From NCBI GenBank assembly GCA_945859605.1, contig OX243811.1, positions 31,111,453 through 31,175,452 of the forward strand: DNA of 64,000 nt, in the 5' to 3' direction. Each line of letters opens with the position of its first letter. Position 1 is the first letter of the stretch. Made by a program: the position numbers and the translations under genes. The stretch is from Lumbricus rubellus (Eukaryota > Annelida > Clitellata > Crassiclitellata > Lumbricidae). Below the pieces are notes generated by a model, which saw only the letters and a program-made list of their open reading frames with translations, had not been told where the DNA came from and made no database searches. This document shows positions 56,728 to 64,000 of this stretch, piece after piece.

Positions 56728-57324
56728 TTATAATATCATGCCGAGAATCGGAATGTTTTGAAACGGCGAATTGGGACCCAACAAAAGTCCTTCGCCCCTC
56801 GCATAGCCCGACCCTGTTTTCATGTACAGCCCGGATGCCGTTATCGAGCTACCTTTTTGCCACGGGGACAAGTACAAACCAGATCCGGCTGGTCTTATTT
56901 TGCACGCTATGTCACCTTTCTTGACATACATTACACCCGAACCGCTGATTTTTTCTACAATCTTAGTAGTTGCCGCGGAGCCGAGACCACTTAGTGCTCC
57001 CATCGCCAAACTTGGCAGTGCATTAGACAGAAGGAACCGTCCCGCTGTCGCTAGAAACGGAAGTATAGCGCCTATGAATCCACCTTCGACTTTCTTGTTG
57101 TTCTCCAATTGCGTTTTACTCATTTTAATAATCACGCCAGTTCCTTTTTGGTAGGCCGCTGTCATTTTATTGATTTGCGCCTGGGTGAGAGCTAGAACGT
57201 GTTCGCCATTCAAATCATCGTGTGATAGTTTGATACTCACGCCGGTTCCCGCTTGAAGTGATCTTTTAATTTTGTCTTGTTGCGCTTCTGAAATATTAAC
57301 TTTTACACCCGTGTAACGATTCAT
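56728..57324 (-). CDS. PX: pX-like virion core protein
   Basis: In this 198-residue protein the N-terminal half has two similar short units (TGVKVNISEAQQDKIKRSL and TGVIIKMSKTQLENNKK). A Gly-Gly then opens a hydrophobic region (EGGFIGAILPFLATAGRFLL, about 80-117). The C-terminal half is Gly-rich with GSGLYLSPW, ASGLYMKTGSGY and a conserved-looking end GEGLLLGPNSPFQNIPIL. The basic-plus-hydrophobic layout recalls adenovirus pX/mu precursors and the PX gene of Polintons. DNA condensation or membrane association in the virion is inferred. Confidence 0.7.
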   Translation of the reverse strand: MNRYTGVKVNISEAQQDKIKRSLQAGTGVSIKLSHDDLNGEHVLALTQAQINKMTAAYQKGTGVIIKMSKTQLENNKKVEGGFIGAILPFLATAGRFLLSNALPSLAMGALSGLGSAATTKIVEKISGSGVMYVKKGDIACKIRPAGSGLYLSPWQKGSSITASGLYMKTGSGYARGEGLLLGPNSPFQNIPILGMIL

Positions 57325-57348
57325 TTTAATAATAAATTACAAAAACTT

Positions 57349-58146
57349 TCAAACTTCTCTGATGTGAAACCGAATCGCTAATTCTTCACCTCGAAGATTT
57401 AGTAGGTTCCCATGTTGGTCCGTGAGCCTCGTTTCCATCGTCGAAATTGTAGACAGCAAAATCGGGAGATATATTAAATTATGCGGCACTTCGATAATCT
57501 TGTAACCCGGGCCTACGTTTGGGAAAAAAGAATATATCACGTTTTCCGATGTTCCGTTAGTGTACGAAGACCCAATAATGTCGCTGGTCACTCTTAGGCT
57601 GCTTACACTCATTATATTTACCAAGTGCTCCGATTCATTATATCCAGCCGAATAGATCCATTTGTCAAACCCTAGAACCTTTCCGATCGAATTCTTTGAC
57701 GTAAAGTCAACCTGATAGCCCCCTGCTGCTATATTTACCACAGACCTCAGCGTATTGGTGTTTGGCGCTATTGAGATACAGTATTCTCCATTTACTCCGT
57801 CGTAGTGCCCATTCCCCTTCATGACTCTCTGTATATATTCGTTGATATCCGTTATTTCATAGCAACCCTCAGGAACTTGAATGTTTACCCAATCCGTGTC
57901 GGAATTCGGCGAATACCTGAAGACGTTGTTTGTCGCGTCGATATTAGGAAAAGAATAGTACGTCTCGAGGGCAACTAAGGCCATTTCATATTTCTTATTC
58001 TTCTCCAGTTCAAGTAGTGGATTAAACTTCGTTCTGATTCGCGTGCTCTTTTCGCTGAGAAAAATGGAAAATGATGTTTTTGGTTCCGTGTTGCAGGCCG
58101 TCTTTTCCGTGTTTTCCGATATCTGTTTGAGAAGCGATGATTCCAT
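57349..58146 (-). CDS. Minor capsid protein, penton-like single jelly-roll
   Basis: This 265-residue protein starts at the ATG at 58146, directly behind an A-rich leader. The pattern FNPLLELEKNKKYEMALVAL, ETYYSFPNIDATNNVFRYSP, VPEGCYEITDINEYI, SVVNIAAGGYQVDF and KVLGFDKWIYSAG is characteristic of the Polinton minor capsid protein. That protein forms pentamers at the vertices and links to internal layers and spikes. The beta-rich tail ends in RFHIREV. It sits between the ATPase and the pX-like gene in the same minus-strand block. Confidence 0.87.
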   Translation of the reverse strand: MESSLLKQISENTEKTACNTEPKTSFSIFLSEKSTRIRTKFNPLLELEKNKKYEMALVALETYYSFPNIDATNNVFRYSPNSDTDWVNIQVPEGCYEITDINEYIQRVMKGNGHYDGVNGEYCISIAPNTNTLRSVVNIAAGGYQVDFTSKNSIGKVLGFDKWIYSAGYNESEHLVNIMSVSSLRVTSDIIGSSYTNGTSENVIYSFFPNVGPGYKIIEVPHNLIYLPILLSTISTMETRLTDQHGNLLNLRGEELAIRFHIREV

Positions 58147-58167
58147 TTTTACTATACAATACAATTT

Positions 58168-58956
58168 TTACAATGGCGGATCCTCGATTATATAAAATTC
58201 GTCGAGTCCGCATCGGTATTTGCCATTGTACTTGTCGCTAGTCAGGTCTAAAACCACGAATCCATGAGGCCGTTCCCATACTGTTTTGCAGAGTTTTCTA
58301 AATTCATCTTTCGACATGTCTGTACTCACGTGATCGTTGTAAATATGATTACAATTTTTCAGGTCTTGTTTGAACAGGCAAATAAAGTTCGCATTTTCTC
58401 TGATTGTTTGACGCGGTAATTTGAAATAATTCTGGGCGAGGTAAAAACAATCTACATTACTATGCCTGCCCCGATTATAATACGTTTCACATTTGTTTTG
58501 TCGTTCCAATTGAAGATCGTCAAAAATCATCAGGTTCTTCTTTTCAGCGCTCAAATCTCTCGGGTCCGGTACATCGTCGGCACTCTCAAAGAACTTGGCA
58601 ATTATATCAGATTTAGCTTCTGAGTTTTTTGCTAGTTCTTCCATTACAAGGTCTGGCGACGCATTTAGTCCCACGATTTCATCTCGGTGCTCGAACAGCC
58701 AAACGATCGCTTCTTTCGGTAATTTTTCTTCGTATGCTTTTTTAATAATGCGATATTCCGGCTGAAACAGAGAAGTACCGAATACCTGCAAGTTATTATA
58801 ATCCAACCAGTCTGGCCTGAGTAAAAGATTGAGAAGAAGCGTTGTTTTTCCACACGCCGATTTCCCAACTATCAAACCGCGTATGCTTTTGGGTAGCAGC
58901 GGATTATTGAATCTTTTCGAGAGCGCTGTGCCCCAACTCAAATCATTAATCTCCAT
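58168..58956 (-). CDS. ATP: Genome-packaging ATPase (FtsK/HerA-like)
   Basis: This 262-residue ATPase would pump element DNA into the capsid. The Walker A motif is GKSACGKTT at 31-39, and Walker B is LMIFDD at 142-147. A sensor-like YLAQNYFKLPRQTIRENANF and an Arg-rich RGRHSNVD region follow. It is first in the minus-strand virion block, and its start faces that of the phospholipase-domain gene across a 30-bp AT-rich divergent gap with paired TATATATTATTAAAAA-type sequence. Confidence 0.92.
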   Translation of the reverse strand: MEINDLSWGTALSKRFNNPLLPKSIRGLIVGKSACGKTTLLLNLLLRPDWLDYNNLQVFGTSLFQPEYRIIKKAYEEKLPKEAIVWLFEHRDEIVGLNASPDLVMEELAKNSEAKSDIIAKFFESADDVPDPRDLSAEKKNLMIFDDLQLERQNKCETYYNRGRHSNVDCFYLAQNYFKLPRQTIRENANFICLFKQDLKNCNHIYNDHVSTDMSKDEFRKLCKTVWERPHGFVVLDLTSDKYNGKYRCGLDEFYIIEDPPL

Positions 58957-58986
58957 TTTTAAAAATATATATTATTAAAAAACGAA

Positions 58987-59511
58987 ATGTATTGCGTAAA
59001 ATGTAAAAAACAGACCCAAACGAGAGATGTGCAGAACGCCGTGGCTAATAATGGGAGATCGAAGCTCAGAGGTGTTTGTGCCGTATGCGGGAAAACAAAA
59101 ACTCAATTTGTGAAGGCGTCCGCTGTTGCGCAAGGTGGGGATCTAGTTAGTTCACTGAACGCTGCCACTAGCAACATTAAATTACCTTGGGCCAAGTTTG
59201 CTGGTGAGGTACATTTGCCAGGTCATCAGTTTACTGGTCCTGGTACTAGACTAGATTTGCGTCTGAATCCCAACGAAACCCCCAAAGATTGGAGCAAACC
59301 TATAAACAGGGTAGATAGCGCTGCATACGTCCATGACCTGGCGTACAATCAACACACTGATACAGCTTCTAGGAATGTCGCTGATAGAGCAATGATAAAC
59401 CAGCTGAATAATATTCCAAATCCTAGCTTACGAGAACGCGTAGAGAGGGCGATAGTAAAACCTATTTTATCCGCTAAAACGAGTCTCGGGCTAGGTTTAA
59501 AAAAAGCCTAG
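58987..59511 (+). CDS. Zinc ribbon plus phospholipase A2-domain protein
   Basis: This 174-residue protein opens with a zinc ribbon (C3, C6, C31, C34; MYCVKCKKQT and GVCAVCGKTK). Residues about 78-135 form a parvovirus-type phospholipase A2 core: calcium loop FTGPGT (G84, G86), catalytic pair H116-D117 (YVHDLAY) and D133. In parvoviruses such a domain opens endosomal membranes during entry; a similar role here is inferred from homology. The gene ends at TAG 59509-59511 just after TTTAAAA (59496-59502), beyond which the integrase frame is open in -1. Confidence 0.82.
   Translation: MYCVKCKKQTQTRDVQNAVANNGRSKLRGVCAVCGKTKTQFVKASAVAQGGDLVSSLNAATSNIKLPWAKFAGEVHLPGHQFTGPGTRLDLRLNPNETPKDWSKPINRVDSAAYVHDLAYNQHTDTASRNVADRAMINQLNNIPNPSLRERVERAIVKPILSAKTSLGLGLKKA
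59496..59502 (+). promoter_or_regulatory. Candidate -1 ribosomal frameshift heptamer
   Basis: The heptamer T TTA AAA sits in the phospholipase gene frame three codons before its stop, fitting the X XXY YYZ rule. A one-base backward slip enters the integrase frame, open from about 59482 to 60440. I see no strong stem or pseudoknot just downstream, which weakens the case. Confidence 0.5.
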
Positions 59512-60440
59512 AATTACAGCAGGACCTGAAATGGACTAATCAATTAGCGAATGAATTACACAAACCAGTAGTGAGAAATTTTAGGACGAGGCGGGTCTAT
59601 GTTGGCGGGATTGACCAGATTTGGGCGGCAGATCTAATCGACATGCAAGCCTTCGCTAGAGATAATGATGGTGTGAAATATCTATTGACCGTCATAGATG
59701 TGTTTTCGAAATACGGATGGATCGTTCCATTACATGACAAGAGTGGGAAGTCTACAGCTGATGGGTTCGCGAAGATACTCAGAGGTGGTCGACAGCCGGT
59801 CAAAGTTTGGTGCGACAAAGGGAAAGAATTTTATAATAAAAATGTGAAGAATTTAGTCGAGTTGTATTCTACCGAGAACGAGGGGAAAAGTTGTATCGCA
59901 GAAAGATGGGTGCGTACGATGAAAGATAAAATGTTCAAGTACTTTACGGCCAATTCAACTAGAAAATATATCGATGTATTATATGAAATGGTTAGTAATT
60001 GTAATGAAACGAGACATTCTTCCATTAAAATGACTCCCGCGAAGGCTAGTTTGAAAACGAACGAAAAGACTGTATTTATGAATTTATACGGCGACGAGAT
60101 TTCAGAGTCTATTACACCAAAGTTTTCAGTCGGCGATCGAGTCAGAATAACTAGGAAGAAGAATATTTTTGAGAAGGGTTATACGACTAGATGGGTGGAG
60201 GAGGTCTTTGTAGTATCCCAGGTTCAATATACGGATCCGCCAACTTACAAGATTACTGATTCTGCTGGTGAGGAAATACAAGGCTCTTTTTACGAGCAGG
60301 AGCTACAGAAAACAACTCAAGAAATATTTAGAATCGAAAAAGTGATTAGGAAACGCGGGAAGAAATGTCTCGTAAAATGGTTGGGCTACCCAGACTCGTT
60401 CAACTCGTGGATCGAAAATGAAGACTTGGTAACATTGTGA
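59496..60440 (+). CDS. INT: Retroviral-type integrase with C-terminal chromodomain
   Basis: This protein would catalyse insertion of the element. The frame is open from about 59482; the typical family N-terminal WTNQLANELHKPVVRNF precedes the core and has no ATG. The first ATG (in DLIDMQAF) lies beyond the first catalytic Asp. The core shows D in WAADLID, D in VWCDKGKEF and E in SCIAERWVR. The spacing between the last two is 28 residues, while retroviral-type integrases usually have 35, as if about seven residues were lost. An SH3-like segment (FSVGDRVRITRKKNIFEKGY) is followed by a chromodomain (FRIEKVIRKRGKKCLVKWLG) that may steer insertion to modified chromatin. Translation may need the frameshift at 59496, a non-ATG start (GTG at 59571) or splicing. 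Confidence 0.88.
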   Translation, partial: FKKSLELQQDLKWTNQLANELHKPVVRNFRTRRVYVGGIDQIWAADLIDMQAFARDNDGVKYLLTVIDVFSKYGWIVPLHDKSGKSTADGFAKILRGGRQPVKVWCDKGKEFYNKNVKNLVELYSTENEGKSCIAERWVRTMKDKMFKYFTANSTRKYIDVLYEMVSNCNETRHSSIKMTPAKASLKTNEKTVFMNLYGDEISESITPKFSVGDRVRITRKKNIFEKGYTTRWVEEVFVVSQVQYTDPPTYKITDSAGEEIQGSFYEQELQKTTQEIFRIEKVIRKRGKKCLVKWLGYPDSFNSWIENEDLVTL

Positions 60441-61535
60441 GACGATTTTGACAAAATACGCCAGACGCCAACATTCCCTACTACTTGTGATAATTAATAT
60501 CGAAACTGGTAAATCCCACCATTATTGCGTTCTATCACTTGACTGTGAGTGGCTATGGCGGGAGGGCGGTCCTATGACGTCAGACTATAACTAGATACCG
60601 TGTGACCGCGGGACCCGTCACACTTTTCGATAAAACGTGACAGGGTCGTTTTTGAAATCTATTCGACTGAGGCGTGACACGAAACATTTTCTACTGAATA
60701 TAGATGCCGATCTGCGAAATTTTGTACAGAGCTTGGCCGTCTCTCTCTCCTACCAACGACAACGACGACTATGATGATGATGATGTTGATGATGATGGTG
60801 GTGGAGGTGGCGATGATGATGAAGAGATGACGACGATGATGATGATGTTGATGATGATGGTGGTGGTGGTGGCGGTGAAGAGATGATGAAGAGATGATGT
60901 TGAAGATGATGACGACTATGATGATGATGACGATGCTGGTGATGGTGGTGGTGGTGGTGGTGGTGGTGATGATGATGAAGAGATGATGTTGAAGATGATG
61001 ATGGCTATGATGATGATGACGATGGCGGTGGTGGTGGTGATGATTAGACCTATAGCCTGAGCCGTGCATAGCTTTGGCTAGTAGCCTGTAGACTTCCCAC
61101 TCGTAAGACCTCAACGGCATGTGACGTTGTATAATGAGGCGATTTTCATTTTCATTATGTTTCTACGGTTTATCATCTCAAATGATCTAATGGATTGTCT
61201 TAGGCCTATTCTATTATATAACCCACGTTTGCGATTGTTTTCATACACACGGATAATATAACAGAATTATGAGTGGTTTATTCAGCCGTGTGTGTAATAT
61301 CGAAAGCGAAAACGAACTTAGTCTCTTCGCTGTGTAAATAACAACTAAGCCGAGGCCGTTCTACATCCGTGTTGTGGCTCCGTGAGTGTCTGTATCTAAG
61401 ATTACAATAATGTGGCCAGGATTATAGGCTTGTATTTATTTCTTGGTACATTATGGTGTTTTACCCCCGCTTGCCACAATTACTTCTAAAATTTTACGCA
61501 AGACGTCTAATTAAAAAAGTAAGGCTAGCATTGGC
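60441..61535. other. Non-coding right subterminal region of the Polinton
   Basis: About 1.1 kb lies between the integrase stop and the right inverted repeat. It holds a CRE-like TGACGTCA (about 60574-60581), GTGACCGCGGGACCCGTCAC and a GATGAT/GGTGGT microsatellite (60765-61043). Long frames across the microsatellite are artefacts. No gene is supported. Confidence 0.65.
60765..61043. repeat. (GAT)n/(GGT)n microsatellite inside the Polinton
   Basis: Compound trinucleotide tract with longer duplicated blocks such as GAAGAGATGATGTTGAAGAT. Confidence 0.9.
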
Positions 61536-61698
61536 TGAATTTGAAAAAGTAAGCATAGTATTGGTCAAACTGCGCGGACACTCAATTTTTAAGGCTGTAT
61601 TGGTCAAATGGACGAAACTGAAGGCTGTACTGGTCAAATAGGTCAAAGGTGAAGGCTATATAGGTCAAATGAGTCAGCCGCCTTATTGGGCCTCTACT
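61536..61698. repeat. Polinton right terminal inverted repeat (163 bp)
   Basis: Exact reverse complement of 45628-45790, ending CCTCTACT. It is followed at once by the duplication GACTTC. Confidence 0.97.
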
Positions 61699-61704
61699 GA
61701 CTTC
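61699..61704. repeat. Target-site duplication, right (GACTTC)
   Basis: Identical to 45622-45627, marking the insertion point. Confidence 0.95.
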
Positions 61705-64000
61705 GGCCAATTTTCTTACTAGGCTATTATATAGCCTATAATTAAAATTGATTGACTACTAGGCCTAAGTAGTACTAACATGAAACAAAATGACAGATTT
61801 ATAAATCGACTTTCATAAAGGCACAATTAAGTTTCTGGTGCTACTTAGTCAATGCCAGAACATTAAATTTTGGTTTCGGTCGAGGGTTTCCTAAACATCT
61901 CAAATCAAAAGGATTTGGAACGCCTTGGCTGGTATGTTGGCCTATAGTATATACATGTATGTATGCTTTCTTCATCGGCCGACACCGACGTCAAGTATCT
62001 GACACTTGTGTTAGCATCAAGGACAAGAAGAAGGACGCGGTGGTAACGACGCCATTTTTAGGCCATTACTTTTGTAGATATCAAATGCTTCTTCCAACGA
62101 CGTATACATAGGCTACGGCTCTCATGATTGTCTAAGACCATTAGGGCCAAAGTTCTCTTTCCATGCATGCAGCCGATGCTCTGTTATCTATGAGAGACAA
62201 AGTGTTGCAACCACCTGGCATGCACACAGTGCAGGATTGACGGAGCCAATTGGCGGACAAGCCCCCACTGTTTTCTTATGCTGCTCCGCGGAGTAGATCT
62301 ATTCAGTCGTTAAAACTTTCCGTGAAAAAATTGGGGACGTGTAGTCGTGTATGCCACAAGCGCTAATATGTATATGCTACGTTAGTGATTGTTTCTGCTG
62401 CTCGGGGTGCACATACATATTCACCCCTATACTTCCGTTTGCCTTCTGGTAACAATATCTTTTTCATTTACTTTGGAACAGTCGACGCTCAATGCATTTC
62501 AACAACACCATTATAATTGAAACTCACGTCTATCTTCTACCTTGCGTTTAGAACTTCTGTCAGGTTGTTGTAAAAAATCTCTCTGCATGCTTGTCATCTT
62601 GCCTGAACCATTCACTCTCTAGCCGTGTTCGTTGGCTTACGAAGTGTGATTGTCGGATTTCTTTTTCACGGAGACTCCGAACCAGTTTTTTTAGGCCAAT
62701 TGTCTTATTAACACCAAGCTTGTCTTTCAAATGGTTTTCTCAGTTTGACTGCCATCTCACAGCTGCTGCCATTTGGCATAATAATAATTTTTAATGTCAA
62801 GATATGAATCGCTAGATGTGCTTGTCATAGATGATAGATGTAATTGCAGAGTTGCAAATGTAAATCTTATAGATTTCTCGGTGCCACGCAAAAAACCTCC
62901 TTAGGAAAGACCAGGATTTTCACCGGCACCATATCACGTCAAGTCCATAACAAGTTAATAACCATGCAGATTGCTTTTACAGTTGCAGGCGAGAATCCCT
63001 TGACGTCATGCCAAGAACGTGTCGAGCTCTTGCTCAAATGCTAGTCCAAAAAGCTGGGTAGCATTTCACATGTCAAAGCACATGCTGTCCAAATAGACTC
63101 CTTTTCCTTTGACCTTGTTATGTTCCTCGTGAGATAGAATAGGTTTGAGGTGCAGCTGCACTTAATAGTAGAAGTGTTGTCTTCGTTCTCCTTCTTCCTG
63201 TATACGCATACAATAATAATTGCAACTATAGAAATATAGGCTAGTATAGCATATAATCCAAACAGAAACTAGAAAATTATATGCTACAATGGGCGATCTC
63301 TTCGACGGCTCACCGTCGATCGAGCGATGGACCATCTATACCTCGTCTACCGATCACAGGTGACAGGAGGTCCTGTGTGGGCGTTAAGGGTGAACCTCTG
63401 CAGAACGTGTCAGGGAGCAAACGGACGATCAATACTATAAATGTTACAGATATAGGCCTACGCTTCGAATCGCCTTTTCAGCACCATCTACAACGGACGA
63501 CATACCGTCCGGTGTATGGGTCAGAGGTTCAACTTTTACCCTCTTTAGGACCTCTGAATGGGTCCACTGGTCCAGGTATCGATCGTATGGGACAAAACAC
63601 TGTCCCAAAAACCTCAAATAGTCTAAGACTTTTAAAAATCATTCGTGAATGAAGAAATATAACCCCGAAATTAAAACTCAATCTTAATATAGAAGTCAGG
63701 AAATGAGTAAGCTTATACTGTCTGCCAGCGAATTTCACGCAATGAGACGAGACTATCAAGCCACAATCAATATGAACGTTGGCTGATATACGCAATTATT
63801 ACCTGTAAGCTTATAACAATAGTCCTATACCAAATCACGGAATCGGTCGAGAATAATAAGTTAATAACCATAGATTGTAGACTATACTATACGGAACTTC
63901 TTTGTCTGTCTTTGCCCCTTTTCCTTGACTGTGGTTAGTAACTGTTCGGGAGCACCTATGAGGATATTATCTTGAAGTGTCGCCATATTAATTTACAACT
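61705..64000. other. Unassigned flank
   Basis: Host DNA right of the Polinton. Open frames up to about 120 codons (63281-63652 plus, 63529-63795 minus) show no family features and no splice context I can support. No repeat of note was seen. Confidence 0.5.

Larger units (their letters stand above)
45628..61698. mobile_element. Complete Polinton/Maverick virus-like transposon (16,071 bp)
   Basis: The element is bounded by 163-bp inverted repeats starting AGTAGAGGCCCAATAAGG and by 6-bp duplications. It carries the full Polinton core: protein-primed DNA polymerase B, retroviral-type integrase, adenovirus-type protease, FtsK/HerA-like packaging ATPase, and major and minor jelly-roll capsid proteins, plus accessory virion genes. 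Genes are in three blocks: plus (45790-52615), minus (58956-52725) and plus (58987-60440). Such elements are related to adintoviruses and virophages and may alternate between transposon and virion lifestyles. Repeats identical base for base point to a recent insertion. Exceptions to intactness are noted under the genes at 54504-55406 and 59496-60440. Confidence 0.97.

Noticed and set aside
60659..61120. 153-codon His/Ile-rich minus-strand frame near the Polinton right end
   Set aside because: Crosses the GAT/GGT microsatellite; low-complexity artefact.
63281..63652. 123-codon plus-strand frame in the right flank
   Set aside because: No recognisable domain, no splice signals linking it to others, and composition like its surroundings.

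Overview
The window is eukaryotic nuclear DNA, most likely from a marine invertebrate deuterostome. Genes have introns with GT/AG borders, and there is abundant microsatellite, SINE, hAT, mariner-like and piggyBac-like material. Short AGGCCTA-rich words typical of echinoderm assemblies are scattered throughout. The taxon is inferred from these features and was not tested.

Left third (about 0.4-17.8 kb): two conserved genes lie head to head. On the minus strand is the 5' half of SZT2, a subunit of the KICSTOR complex that controls mTORC1. I can place 14 coding exons from the start codon at 11291 to 395; the gene runs off the left edge. On the plus strand is a complete four-exon EXOSC3/RRP40 gene (13874-17848), an RNA exosome cap subunit. 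Their introns carry a 51-bp minisatellite, two hAT insertions with intact 8-bp target duplications, and piggyBac-like foldback elements.

Middle (about 19-45 kb): an intronless biogenic-amine GPCR (minus, 19460-21136) and the 3' exons (TM5 to the C-tail) of a second rhodopsin-class, peptide-type GPCR (minus, 31504-35593). The rest is repeat-rich: a 40-bp minisatellite split by a hAT element, a mariner-like element with CCAAT-box arrays, further hAT elements, long (TCA)n, (TTCTCC)n and (ATC)n(ACC)n tracts, and SINE pieces.

Right third (45628-61698): a complete Polinton/Maverick, a virus-like self-synthesising DNA transposon. It is 16,071 bp with 163-bp terminal inverted repeats that are identical base for base, flanked by a 6-bp target duplication (GACTTC). 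A left plus-strand block encodes a SAP-like protein, protein-primed family B DNA polymerase, a small Cys-rich protein, an adenovirus-type cysteine protease and two paralogous proteins with C1q-like heads. A right minus-strand block encodes the packaging ATPase, penton-like and double jelly-roll major capsid proteins, pX-like and pVI-like proteins, a dUTPase-fold protein and two family proteins of unknown role. A final plus-strand pair encodes a phospholipase A2-domain protein and a chromodomain integrase. Together these supply replication, integration, packaging, maturation and a capsid. Identical repeats indicate recent insertion. One in-frame stop, a shortened integrase core and a possible -1 frameshift site bear on whether it is still competent.

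The last 2.3 kb (61705-64000) holds nothing I can assign.
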